Source: an uncultured Ruminococcus sp.
GTDB taxonomy: Bacteria; Bacillota; Clostridia; Oscillospirales; Ruminococcaceae
NCBI GenBank assembly: GCA_902783005.1
Contig: CACZPI010000010.1
Span: 1-44,102 of the forward strand
Reading direction: 5' to 3'
Length of the DNA: 44,102 nucleotides
Positions 1 to 8,073 of this stretch are shown here, piece after piece (positions within the stretch are counted from its first letter, which is position 1; the number at the start of each line of letters is the position of its first letter). Both the position numbers and the translations under genes were made by a program. The notes beneath the pieces are model-generated. The model saw nothing but the letters and a program-made list of their open reading frames with translations. It was not told the origin of the DNA and made no database searches.

Positions 1-669
1 CTTGCCTCCATCGGAAACGGTGCCTTTTCCAACTGCACCTCCCTGGAATACATCCTGCTCCCGGACAGCGTGAAGCAGATCGGAAAGAGCGCGTTCTCCG
101 GCTGCAATGCGCTTTCCCTTGCGGCACTCCCCACCGGCACCGCAGAGCTTCCGGTCGAAAGCCTGGAGACGATCTATGAAGGCATGTTCGACCAGGAGAC
201 CGGCAAGCTCCTGGATCCCGGCTACTCCACGCTCGAGGATCGCGGCATCTTCTACGGATGCAGCAATTTGCAGACGCTTCTGATCCCGAAGGAGCTGAAA
301 ACCATTCCGGCGGGCACCTTTGGAGAGACAGGCATTCAGGATACCTGGTACACCGGCACACCGGAGGAATGGGCTGCGGCAGGCTATGATCTTGTCCCGC
401 GGACGGCTGACGACTACGGACGCACGATCCTGACGATGCCCAATCGCTTCGGGCGGATCCACTTCCAGGTGCAGCCGGATTCACAGGTTGCCGGTGACAT
501 GGATCTGGACGGGGCACTTACCGTTTCGGATGCGGTGCTCCTGCAGCGGTATCTGACGGGCAGCATGTCTCCCCTTCCCCAGGGGATCCGGCTGGCAGAT
601 CTGGACGGAAACGGTGTAACGGATGTATTTGATCTGGCGATCCTCAAGGGAATGCTGGTAACTGCATAA
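1..669 (+). CDS. BspA-type leucine-rich-repeat protein with C-terminal dockerin (5' end missing)
   Basis: The frame is open from the first base, so the start lies upstream of the window. The visible N-terminal part carries BspA/TpLRR-like repeats (IGNGAFSNCTSLEYILLP, then IGKSAFSGCNAL, later GIFYGCSNLQTLLIP and AGTFGE). The last 60 residues are a type I dockerin with two calcium-binding duplicates, GDMDLDGALTVSDAVLLQ and ADLDGNGVTDVFDLAILK. Dockerins bind cohesins, so the protein is probably exported and docked to a scaffoldin or cell-wall cohesin. LRR domains of this type usually bind proteins or glycans; the ligand is unknown. A small membrane protein gene follows 19 nt downstream. Confidence 0.85.
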   Translation, partial: LASIGNGAFSNCTSLEYILLPDSVKQIGKSAFSGCNALSLAALPTGTAELPVESLETIYEGMFDQETGKLLDPGYSTLEDRGIFYGCSNLQTLLIPKELKTIPAGTFGETGIQDTWYTGTPEEWAAAGYDLVPRTADDYGRTILTMPNRFGRIHFQVQPDSQVAGDMDLDGALTVSDAVLLQRYLTGSMSPLPQGIRLADLDGNGVTDVFDLAILKGMLVTA

Positions 670-688
670 AACAAAGGAGGCTTTGTAC

Positions 689-1051
689 ATGGGAAAATCC
701 CAGACGAAACCAAAATCAGAATGGATCCAGCCGATGATTTTGCTGCTGCTGGTGCTGGCAGTCATGACCGCGATGGTGCTGCGTGCAGCAAATCACGGGG
801 AATCGGCGGACATCACGCAGCAGTTTGTCGATGTGACGGTCACCGCCGACGGGTATTTCTATGACGGCAGCATCGTGACCCTGCAAATGCTGCACGAGCA
901 GCTCGGACGGCTCCCGGAGAGCACCGGTGTACGGATCACAAAGCAGGACGGAAGCGAATCCTCCTTCCAGGACTTGCTCACAATGCTGCGGGAGGACGGC
1001 CGGGATTATCAGGTACAAGCCTCTGTACTCAGACAAGACAGCACCCTGTAA
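689..1051 (+). CDS. Small membrane-anchored protein, ExbD/TolR-like fold suspected
   Basis: A 120-residue protein. The ATG at 689 is chosen because AAAGGAGG at 673-680 lies 8 nt upstream; a TTG six bases earlier is less likely. Residues 15-34 form one transmembrane helix (MILLLLVLAVMTAMVL). The rest is a soluble extracytoplasmic domain whose pattern VTVTADGYFYDGSIVTLQMLHEQL...VRITKQDG resembles the periplasmic part of ExbD/TolR proteins. That resemblance is by eye only. No MotA/ExbB-like partner is visible, although the operon begins outside the window. A strong terminator overlaps the stop codon. Confidence 0.6.
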   Translation: MGKSQTKPKSEWIQPMILLLLVLAVMTAMVLRAANHGESADITQQFVDVTVTADGYFYDGSIVTLQMLHEQLGRLPESTGVRITKQDGSESSFQDLLTMLREDGRDYQVQASVLRQDSTL

Positions 1052-1074
1052 ATGCAGGGTGCTGCTGCTTTTTT
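1039..1074 (+). terminator. Rho-independent terminator
   Basis: A perfect 10-bp stem CAGCACCCTG / CAGGGTGCTG with loop TAAATG (which contains the stop codon of the small membrane protein) is followed by CTGCTTTTTT. It ends the operon that enters from the left. Confidence 0.85.
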
Positions 1075-1173
1075 CAGGGGCGTGGGGACAAACCTTCTTT
1101 TGACAAATGCAGCCGATCCGGTACTCTACCGGCTCGACTGTTTTGGTTTTATCCGATCTTGGGATGATTCCCC

Positions 1174-1203
1174 TTTACATTTCACACCGCGGTATGCTAT
1201 AAT
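1174..1203 (+). promoter_or_regulatory. Sigma-A promoter for the yaiI-like gene
   Basis: -35 TTTACA at 1174-1179, 18-nt spacer, extended -10 TGCTATAAT ending at 1203, 27 nt before the start codon. Confidence 0.75.
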
Positions 1204-1230
1204 GATACACAGAGAACAGGAGGTGTGCTC

Positions 1231-1683
1231 ATGAGGATCTACATTGACGCAGACGGCTGTCCGGTGACAAAAATCACGGTGCGGATCGCAAGGGAATACG
1301 GCATTCCCTGCACTTTGCTCTGCGATACGGCACACTGCTTCGACATTCCCGGCACGGAGGTCATCACCGTGGAAAAGGGCGCAGACAGCGTGGATTTCCG
1401 GCTTGTCAACATGCTGGAAAAGGGCGATATTGCCATCACGCAGGACTACGGCCTTGCAGCCATGTGCCTGTCGAAGGGCGCACTCGTGCTGCACCAGGAC
1501 GGCAGGCAATACACCGCCGAAAATATCTCCGGGCTCCTTGAATTCCGTGCCGTTTCCAAAAAGATCCGCAGGGCGGGCGGCAGACTCAGAGGGAATCCGA
1601 AACGTACCCCGCAGCAGGATCAGGCATTTGAAGCCGCGCTGCGCGGGATGATCCGGGAGCTGCATACGGAGGACAGACCATGA
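1231..1683 (+). CDS. YaiI/YqxD family protein (UPF0178, DUF188)
   Basis: 150 residues, the normal length for the family. The ATG at 1231 follows AGGAGG at 1217-1222 by 8 nt. The N-terminus MRIYIDADGCPV, the central ADSVDFRLVNMLEKGDIAITQDYGLAA and the C-terminal arginine-rich GGRLRGNPKRT are hallmarks of this conserved family, which has a PIN-like appearance with acidic residues (D6, D8, D55, D69 region). The biochemical role is not established. The stop overlaps the ATG of the next gene (ATGA), so translation of the two is probably coupled. Confidence 0.9.
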   Translation: MRIYIDADGCPVTKITVRIAREYGIPCTLLCDTAHCFDIPGTEVITVEKGADSVDFRLVNMLEKGDIAITQDYGLAAMCLSKGALVLHQDGRQYTAENISGLLEFRAVSKKIRRAGGRLRGNPKRTPQQDQAFEAALRGMIRELHTEDRP

Positions 1684-2945
1684 AACGCATACTTGGCTTA
1701 TTTATAGCAGCGCTTATGCTGCTGTCATTTCCACGCGCAATGAACGCCGGTGCATCTGACGGGCGACCTTCCCGGTTTTACGCGACATTCCTGCAAAACT
1801 GGCTCTGCCGCGACTGGACGGAAGACCAGTGGCGGGAGGAATTTGACGCGGCGAGGGAAGCCGGATTTCAGGCGGTGATCCTGCAATCCGTGTGTGACAT
1901 TGTCCGCGGGGAGGCTTCCGGAGAGCCGCAGGATCCCGCCGGCTATCCCGATACATCCGCATTCTGCATGTACCCCTCGGCCATCCCGGCGCTTTCCGGT
2001 GCTTACCGATCCTCGCAGAACGGCGGCGATGCGCTGGCACTCGCACTAACTGCCGCGCAGGAAACCGGAATGAAGCTCTGGATCGGTACCGTCAGCGACG
2101 ATCTGTGGTGGAAATACGGTTGGGGCATGCCGCAGCCTGACGGGGACAGCTCCTATTTTGAGGAGTGGTCGGCGGACAATGCCGCGCTTTCCGCTTCGCT
2201 GGTCACAGAGATCTGGGAGCGCTACGGCAGAGAATTCGACGGACAGATCGGCGGCTTTTACTATGTCAATGAGATCTGGAATCTGGATGCGGCGTGTCAC
2301 GGAACGGACGGCGGCCTGTACAGCGAATGCATCGGCGGAAATATCCGGCAGACGATCCGCGCCATCGAAAATGCCTGCCCGGACAAGCCCCTGCTCATCA
2401 GTCCCTTCTACAATCCGGATCTTTCCATCCCGGCGCAGTATACCGCATTTCTCACAGATCTCATAGAGGCGGCGCAATTCCGGCCGATCGACATTTATGC
2501 CGGACAGGACGGCGGCGGTGCGGAAAGATCCCCCGCAGTCATCCGGGAATGGGCATTGGCACAAAAACAGGCGGCAGAAGGCCGGATGCGCTTCTGGATC
2601 AACTGCGAGTCATTCCAGGCGGATCTCACGCCAAAGCCCATCGAAGCACTCAGAGCCGATTATGCAGCGACGGCAGACCTTGCGGAATGCGTGATCCTGT
2701 TCTCGTGGGAGCATTACTACCGCGGCACGGAGCTGGATGCGGCATTCAAAGAATTTGCCGGAGAATGCCTCCGGGGCGATGTAAACGGTGACGGTGTGCT
2801 CTCCGTCACGGATGCCGTCATGCTTCAGAAATGGCTGCTCTGCATGGGAGAGCTGACACAGCCGGAGACGGCGGATCTGCTGCCCGACGGGAAGATTGAT
2901 ATACTCGATCTGGCACTTGTCAAGCATGCGCTGCTGCATCCATGA
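1680..2945 (+). CDS. Secreted DUF4434-like protein with C-terminal type I dockerin
   Basis: 421 residues. An N-terminal signal peptide (MKRILGLFIAALMLLSF, likely cleaved after MNA) is followed by a domain of about 330 residues that looks like DUF4434, a TIM-barrel family related to glycoside hydrolases. The cues are FYATFLQNW, WREEFDAAREAGFQAVILQ, KLWIGTV, GFYYVNEIW, LLISPFYNP and IDIYAGQDGGG. The C-terminus is a dockerin (GDVNGDGVLSVTDAVMLQ and DGKIDILDLALVK); the second calcium loop is shortened (LLPDGKID). A secreted, cellulosome-docked carbohydrate-active role is inferred; the substrate is unknown. It is translationally coupled to the YaiI-like gene, an odd pairing of a cytoplasmic and a secreted product. 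Confidence 0.8.
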   Translation: MKRILGLFIAALMLLSFPRAMNAGASDGRPSRFYATFLQNWLCRDWTEDQWREEFDAAREAGFQAVILQSVCDIVRGEASGEPQDPAGYPDTSAFCMYPSAIPALSGAYRSSQNGGDALALALTAAQETGMKLWIGTVSDDLWWKYGWGMPQPDGDSSYFEEWSADNAALSASLVTEIWERYGREFDGQIGGFYYVNEIWNLDAACHGTDGGLYSECIGGNIRQTIRAIENACPDKPLLISPFYNPDLSIPAQYTAFLTDLIEAAQFRPIDIYAGQDGGGAERSPAVIREWALAQKQAAEGRMRFWINCESFQADLTPKPIEALRADYAATADLAECVILFSWEHYYRGTELDAAFKEFAGECLRGDVNGDGVLSVTDAVMLQKWLLCMGELTQPETADLLPDGKIDILDLALVKHALLHP

Positions 2946-3143
2946 CGGAGGCAGGAAGCGCATTACGATCGCCGCTGTGACAGCGGGCGGCTGTGCAGAA
3001 CCCACAAGAATGTGGAATATATTTGGCAGTATCCATGAATTTTGTGTTTTTCCCGAATGGGCAATGCAATGCGCGGGGAAATGTGCTATAATAGGTAACA
3101 GAAGTCCCCTGCAATGCAGGGAGCGAAGAAAGGCAGGGTATTG

Positions 3144-3914
3144 ATGAAGGACATTACGATTTACAGCAGCAATGAGGACTGGTTCATGCCGATCGCCTCT
3201 GCGCCGGGAGAATTTCAGATCCACCTGACCGCACAGCTCTCTGTGACGGGCGGGACAGACTGTGTGCTGATCTCCCAGCAGTATGCGGGCAATCAGATCT
3301 CCTCTGCGATCGCACAATTGAAGGAGCTGCACATTCCGTGCGCCGTTGTGACCTATGACAACACGGTGGAAAACCAGTCGTATCTGCTCGGCTGCGGGGC
3401 TGACGATGTATTCATCCTGCCGATGTGTGTCGAACTGATGCGCAGGCGGATCCATGCACTGACCGATTTGCAGGTGCAGAGCGCCGGCGGGCTGAGCTTT
3501 GCGGCATTTGACCGCATTACCGAATCCAATTCCGGCACCGGTGCATTCGTGGTCGCGGAGCACGATTTTATCAGCATTTACCGCTTTGTGGCGCGGTTGC
3601 TCGAACGGCTCGACCAGAGGGCACAGCTCATTTTCTTCCGGATCACAAATGAAGACGGCCCCTTTGCAGAGGCAGACAGCGTGCTGCATTTCCTCAAGAT
3701 CGTACAGGCCAGCCTGCGCCGCGGGGACATCTGCTGCGTTGCCGGCAGCCAGATCATGATGATCCTGATGGGGTCGGATGCCGCCGGCGGCCATCTGGTC
3801 ATCAACCGGATCACCGGCGCTTTCAATGCGCATTACAACATGGATGAAAGCTGCGAGGTCTCATGCCAGATGCGCGAGATCAACAAGGACAGCAGCAAGC
3901 CGGTAATCGGGTGA
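3144..3914 (+). CDS. Degenerate receiver + GGDEF-like protein
   Basis: 256 residues from the ATG at 3144 (an in-frame ATG at 3114 would add 10 residues; an extended -10, TGCTATAAT at 3084-3092, serves either). Residues 1-105 resemble a receiver fold (VLISQQYAGNQISSAIAQLKELHIPCAVVTYDN...GADDVFILPM) but lack a clear phosphoacceptor aspartate. Residues 125-250 follow a GGDEF layout (FFRITNEDGPFAEAD..., LRRGDICCVAGSQIMMILMG) with GSQIM in place of GGDEF, so cyclase activity is unlikely. It could be a c-di-GMP sensor or a scaffold. It is followed after 4 nt by the queT-like gene, implying one transcript. Confidence 0.6.
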   Translation: MKDITIYSSNEDWFMPIASAPGEFQIHLTAQLSVTGGTDCVLISQQYAGNQISSAIAQLKELHIPCAVVTYDNTVENQSYLLGCGADDVFILPMCVELMRRRIHALTDLQVQSAGGLSFAAFDRITESNSGTGAFVVAEHDFISIYRFVARLLERLDQRAQLIFFRITNEDGPFAEADSVLHFLKIVQASLRRGDICCVAGSQIMMILMGSDAAGGHLVINRITGAFNAHYNMDESCEVSCQMREINKDSSKPVIG

Positions 3915-3918
3915 TGCG

Positions 3919-4410
3919 ATGAATGCCAACAGGAAAAGGGCGCTTTTCGTTGCGCAGGGCGCTGTCATTGCGGCGCTGTATGTGGTGCTGACCGTCGTGC
4001 TTGCACCGATCTCCTTTGGGGCAATGCAGGTCAGACTGTCCGAAATTCTCGCTGTTCTGCCCATGTTCACCCCGGCTGCGGTTCCCGGGCTCTTCATCGG
4101 CTGCCTTCTGGGCAATCTGCTGGGCGGTGCCGTGATCTGGGACACGGTCTTCGGCAGTCTGGCCACGCTGATCGGTGCCGTCGGCGGCTACCTGCTGCGT
4201 TCAAACCGCTGGCTCGTTCCGCTGCCCACCATTGCTGCCAATACCGTGATTGTTCCCTTTGTGCTTCGCTATGCGTATGAAGTGAATCTGCCGATCCCGC
4301 TCCTTGCACTTTATGTGGCGATCGTCGAGATCATCAGCTGCTATCTGCTCGGGGAGCTCCTGATTACGCTGCTGCAAAAGCGGAAGGTGAAATTCGGCAA
4401 GGAAGAATAA
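3919..4410 (+). CDS. queT: QueT-family membrane protein (probable ECF S-component for a queuosine precursor)
   Basis: 163 residues, about five or six transmembrane helices. The motif ALYVVLTVVLAPISFGAMQVRLSEILAVLPMFTPAAVPGLFIGCLLGN is characteristic of QueT, the substrate-binding subunit of an energy-coupling-factor transporter thought to import preQ1 or related queuosine precursors. The ECF ATPases and EcfT would have to be encoded elsewhere. No preQ1 riboswitch is present, because the preceding gene ends only 4 nt upstream; expression therefore depends on the promoter before the degenerate GGDEF gene. Confidence 0.88.
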   Translation: MNANRKRALFVAQGAVIAALYVVLTVVLAPISFGAMQVRLSEILAVLPMFTPAAVPGLFIGCLLGNLLGGAVIWDTVFGSLATLIGAVGGYLLRSNRWLVPLPTIAANTVIVPFVLRYAYEVNLPIPLLALYVAIVEIISCYLLGELLITLLQKRKVKFGKEE

Positions 4411-4411
4411 C

Positions 4412-4448
4412 AAACGGCTGTGTGCGCCTTTGACGTACACAGCCGTTT
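4412..4448. terminator. Bidirectional rho-independent terminator
   Basis: Stem AAACGGCTGTGT / ACACAGCCGTTTT with a 12-nt loop and T-tracts on both strands, placed between the convergent queT-like gene and the secreted dockerin gene. Confidence 0.85.
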
Positions 4449-4462
4449 TGCTTTTATTCAGG

Positions 4463-6703
4463 TCAGCCTGCGGTGACGATCTCGCTGCCGCCCCATTCCA
4501 CGACGGTAAAGCCGTTTCTGACAAAGGGCGTGAATTCCTGCGGCTCGGTCTCCACTGCATGTTCCAGCGGGACATAGGCCATGAACACCCGGAGGATGCT
4601 GTCCGGCTCCGGGGTAATGTGCAGCCTTGCGGAATCTGTATAGGCCTCCCCCTGGAAGGCGATCAGATTGTAGCGGTTGTGCTCCATCCGCGGCAGCCAG
4701 TACACGATGAATTCATTCATTTCCGATTCTGTCAGCCCCATGCGGGTGAGCTGTTCCTTCAGGAAGGCTTCGGTGTCGCTGCCCGCCACACAGAATCCCT
4801 TCGTAAAATCAAACCGGGTGCGGCAGTTCACGCTGTCCCAGAAAAGGTATCTGTGATGCGTGCCGTCTGCCTTGTTCAGAAGCGTGCCGTCCGGGAATGC
4901 GGTAATGTCCCAGCCGTCCTGGTACTTCGGATAGGTCGTGGAAAGCGTGGATTCCGTCAGCTCCAGCTCCACATGCACATCGGTTTCCTGCTCCGGATAG
5001 AGGTAGATCACGGGCTTGTCCGCCGCAGCATCAAAAAAGACTGTCTGCGCCCCGCTGTCATCCACCGTCCGGATCCAGCCTTTCAGGCCGTTGAATCTGG
5101 TATAGAGCCAGTTGGGTTCCCCCTCCATGTAGCCGAGCTCAAACAGATTGGAAAATCTGGGAATCTCCGCGATCACCCGGGCATTGTCATCGGGTGCGGT
5201 ATACAGGAACAGGCTGTCGGCTGTCACCGTCATCAGTCCCCCATAGCCGGAGAAGATGTCCGGCGGGATGACCGCCTGCTGCAACAGCAGCCGTTTGAGC
5301 ATACACAGATCGAGCACGTCGATCCGGCCGTCCCGGTACAGATCCATGGCAGTCCAGTCAGACAGTGCCGCATCCGGATCTGCATGCAGCCATCTTTGCA
5401 GCAGTACGGCATCCACGGTATTGAGCTCGCCGTTTCCGTCGGCGTCGCCGTTTGCATTCCATTTGAGCGTGCAGGTCACTTCGATACAGTCGGACGTCTC
5501 ATTCGTGAGCGAAATGCCTGTTAGCGTATAATAGCCTGCATCCGAATCCATTTCCATCGCATAATTGCACTGTTCATCGTAGGCGCGGATGGAATCCACA
5601 GTGCAGGGATTGGAGGTGATTTCAAACATTTCGCTGGTATGGGGCGCCTGAACCGTGTCCTTCCGGAGGGCGACCCAGGTATCCGGAAATACAGTCAGCG
5701 CACCGGTATCCTGATCGACAAAGGTAAAGACCGTGCTGCCCTTCCGATCCGGGGAAAAGTCGCGGATCACCGTGCCGCCTTCCTGGATCTCATAAATGCC
5801 GCTGGTCTGCGGTTCCGGCTCGTCGTCACTCCATTGCCGGCCGATCCCCCATTCCACATTGACCTGGCCGTCAGTCACAGGCTGGTAAAGGATCACGGAT
5901 GCAGTGCCGGAGCCGTCGAGAGGCTCAAGCTCGAAGGGCGTGCAGTAGGATTGCAGCACCTCCTTAATGCTGCCTTCGCCGCTCTGCGTCATGACCAGTT
6001 TCTCACCGGCTGCGGCATGGAGATCCGCACAGTAGGCAATGTAATTGCCATGCACCGAGGCGCGGCCGTACTGCATGAGAAAATCATTGAATTCCGGGGC
6101 ACTGTCCGGCAGCCAGCCGTAAAGATCCGTTTCTGTGGTTGTGCCGTCGGTATTGGCGAAGCTGAATGTTTCCGTTGTCCGTAAATCACCGTCATACTTC
6201 TCTGTCCAGGAAACGGTCAGATCATAGTTCTCAAGCACCCGGAACAGCTCCACTTCAAATGCCTGCTGCGTCTTGCAGACCGCATAGGTCTCAAAGAAGC
6301 TGTAATCATGGGAATAGATCCCCAGCCTTTCGCAGTATGCTTCATAGGCCGCAACTGCCTGCGGATCCTCGGGATCGGGCTTTTCCGGGATCTCCAGCTC
6401 ATAGATCTTCGATTCCCCGGCGGCAGGGGTATTGACCATGGTCATGCTGCCGGAAAGCGAGAAGCTGTATTCATCCTCCCGGTACTGGATCATCGGCCTG
6501 ACCAGGCAAATCACATTGTCATGCACATAGGATTTTCCGTGCGTGTTGTAAAATTGCAGCGCATCCGCAAAATCCTGCGGCACCCAGTCGGGCAGCGTGC
6601 CGATCACCTGATCCTCCGGCACAGCCGCCTGCACCGGAGGCAGCGTGACAGCAGACAAAAGCATCATTCCGGCTGTCAGAGATGCAAGCAATCTGGTTTT
6701 CAT
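4463..6703 (-). CDS. Secreted multidomain protein: N-terminal region, internal dockerin, SH3-like, KPxIYLYP domain
   Basis: 746 residues. A signal peptide (MKTRLLASLTAGMMLLSAVTLPPVQA) leads into about 390 residues I do not recognise, then a type I dockerin in the middle of the chain (GDADGNGELNTVDAVLLQRW ... DGRIDVLDLCMLK), a bacterial SH3-like domain (LFLYTAPDDNARVIAEIP ... NGLKGWIRTVDD) and a C-terminal domain of about 170 residues that begins KPVIYLYPEQ and ends GFTVVEWGG. The same terminal domain occurs in the protein at 16775-18349. An internal rather than terminal dockerin is unusual. The ATG is preceded by AGGAGG. The gene is monocistronic between its own promoter and a bidirectional terminator. 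The product is extracellular; its activity is unknown. Confidence 0.8.
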   Translation of the reverse strand: MKTRLLASLTAGMMLLSAVTLPPVQAAVPEDQVIGTLPDWVPQDFADALQFYNTHGKSYVHDNVICLVRPMIQYREDEYSFSLSGSMTMVNTPAAGESKIYELEIPEKPDPEDPQAVAAYEAYCERLGIYSHDYSFFETYAVCKTQQAFEVELFRVLENYDLTVSWTEKYDGDLRTTETFSFANTDGTTTETDLYGWLPDSAPEFNDFLMQYGRASVHGNYIAYCADLHAAAGEKLVMTQSGEGSIKEVLQSYCTPFELEPLDGSGTASVILYQPVTDGQVNVEWGIGRQWSDDEPEPQTSGIYEIQEGGTVIRDFSPDRKGSTVFTFVDQDTGALTVFPDTWVALRKDTVQAPHTSEMFEITSNPCTVDSIRAYDEQCNYAMEMDSDAGYYTLTGISLTNETSDCIEVTCTLKWNANGDADGNGELNTVDAVLLQRWLHADPDAALSDWTAMDLYRDGRIDVLDLCMLKRLLLQQAVIPPDIFSGYGGLMTVTADSLFLYTAPDDNARVIAEIPRFSNLFELGYMEGEPNWLYTRFNGLKGWIRTVDDSGAQTVFFDAAADKPVIYLYPEQETDVHVELELTESTLSTTYPKYQDGWDITAFPDGTLLNKADGTHHRYLFWDSVNCRTRFDFTKGFCVAGSDTEAFLKEQLTRMGLTESEMNEFIVYWLPRMEHNRYNLIAFQGEAYTDSARLHITPEPDSILRVFMAYVPLEHAVETEPQEFTPFVRNGFTVVEWGGSEIVTAG

Positions 6704-6756
6704 CGTACATTCCTCCTTCTGTCGCGGGTATGCGAGCGGGTATTCCTGTTGGGTAT

Positions 6757-6785
6757 ATTATACAGCATTTGCGCCGATAAGTCAA
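6757..6785 (-). promoter_or_regulatory. Sigma-A promoter for the SH3/dockerin gene
   Basis: On the minus strand, TTGACT (6780-6785), 17-nt spacer, TATAAT (6757-6762), about 54 nt before the start codon. Confidence 0.8.
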
Positions 6786-6823
6786 TAGAAATCCATGTTT
6801 TCACAGTTTTCGCTGCAAAAGGC

Positions 6824-6861
6824 AAAAAAGAACGCTGTGTGCATCCTTGAAGCACACAGCG
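6824..6861 (-). terminator. Rho-independent terminator after the diguanylate cyclase gene
   Basis: Minus-strand stem CGCTGTGTGC / GCACACAGCG (6852-6861 with 6833-6842) followed by TTCTTTTTTG. It separates the GGDEF gene from the promoter of the next minus-strand gene. Confidence 0.85.
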
Positions 6862-6868
6862 CAAAGGC

Positions 6869-7957
6869 TCATTCATCCATGCGTTTCCACCGTTTTTTGC
6901 CGGTCTTTAAGTAGAATTCCTTCTTCTCCTCATACAGCTCCCTGTCTGCAAGCTGGTACATCTGCTCAACAGTGCTGTCTGCGGTCTTCATGGCATACCC
7001 GATGGAACAGGTGTACGGCGTTTCCGCCACCGCCTTGCGCATCCGTTCGATCAGGGCACACACCTCCGGCTCCTGGCTGCCAATGCAGAGGATCGCGTAT
7101 TCATCGCCGCCGATTCGGTACACGCGCTGTCCGGGGCGGGCGGATTTCCAGAAGCAGTCTGCCAGAGATCTGAGTGCCGTATCGCCCTCGACATGTCCCT
7201 TGCTGTCATTGAGCTCCTTCAGGCCGTTCATGTCCATCGTGACGACGGCGGAGATCTCATTGGCATATTTTCCGGCATCGGCATAGAAGCTCTGACGGTT
7301 CAGGAGCTTCGTCAGCGAATCGCGCTTCGTAAACTGCTGCAGCAGGAATACATAGTACAGCATGACATCGATCGCGATCGTCATCGTGAACCACAGCGAG
7401 TTGGATTCCTCCTCGAACAGCGGGACGATCAGACACAGCACCGCTGTCACATACATGAAGATCAGCAGCCGGTAATCCTCCTTCTGCGCCCTGTTGCTGT
7501 GAAATGAGTTGTAGATCAGATAGACCAGGTACAGGGCATTGATGAAGTACGGCAAAAATCCCAGGAGCCCACGGCCAAAATGGTTATCCGGCTTGATACG
7601 GAAAACCAGCCCGGTCGGAATGGAAATAAAGCACAGCACCGCATTCATGACGGCCGGAATAAACAGATAGCGCTTTTGCATGGGGTACATGATGAGTATG
7701 ATATTCACCAGAATGAACGTTACCAGACTGTAATTCACAGCACACAGAACAGGCCGCAGCGGACTGTAATCGGGCTGATTGCCAAGATATGTCTCTATAT
7801 AGCAGGTAACCGAATACACACAGATCATGAAGCCTGTCAGGAAGATGCAAGAGACCATTCTCTTTTCGAGATGCACATCGGAGCCAAGCACGATCGCCAT
7901 TCCTGTCAGCAATACCAGTAATCCCCAGTGGTCGGACAGGTATTCAAATACATCCAT
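6869..7957 (-). CDS. Membrane diguanylate cyclase (GGDEF)
   Basis: About 362 residues from the ATG at 7957; a GTG at 7969 is an alternative, but AAAGG is better spaced for the ATG. Six to eight hydrophobic helices fill residues 5-215 (LLVLLTGMAIVLGS, CIFLTGFMICVYSVTCYI and others) and resemble a membrane sensor of the 7TM/MASE kind. The C-terminal GGDEF domain is complete: RDSLTKLLNR, MDMNGLKELNDSKGHVEGD and the signature RIGGDEYAIL. It should convert two GTP to cyclic di-GMP. No RxxD inhibitory site is obvious just before the signature (KSARPGQRVYRIGGDEY). Own promoter and terminator; monocistronic. Confidence 0.9.
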   Translation of the reverse strand: MDVFEYLSDHWGLLVLLTGMAIVLGSDVHLEKRMVSCIFLTGFMICVYSVTCYIETYLGNQPDYSPLRPVLCAVNYSLVTFILVNIILIMYPMQKRYLFIPAVMNAVLCFISIPTGLVFRIKPDNHFGRGLLGFLPYFINALYLVYLIYNSFHSNRAQKEDYRLLIFMYVTAVLCLIVPLFEEESNSLWFTMTIAIDVMLYYVFLLQQFTKRDSLTKLLNRQSFYADAGKYANEISAVVTMDMNGLKELNDSKGHVEGDTALRSLADCFWKSARPGQRVYRIGGDEYAILCIGSQEPEVCALIERMRKAVAETPYTCSIGYAMKTADSTVEQMYQLADRELYEEKKEFYLKTGKKRWKRMDE

Positions 7958-8028
7958 CCACCTTCCCACCTTTCATTTTTATTTCAGGGCAGATCCTCTC
8001 TGACGGAATACATACCTGATCTATCTAT

Positions 8029-8061
8029 ATTGTATCATTTTTCAGAGGCGGTGTCAACCGC
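8029..8061 (-). promoter_or_regulatory. Promoter of the diguanylate cyclase gene with a palindrome over -35
   Basis: Minus strand: TTGACA (8052-8057), 17-nt spacer, TACAAT (8029-8034) with a TG extension. The -35 lies inside a perfect inverted repeat, GCGGT-GTCA-ACCGC at 8048-8061, which may be an operator. Confidence 0.7.
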
Positions 8062-8073
8062 TTCCTGCCGGAA

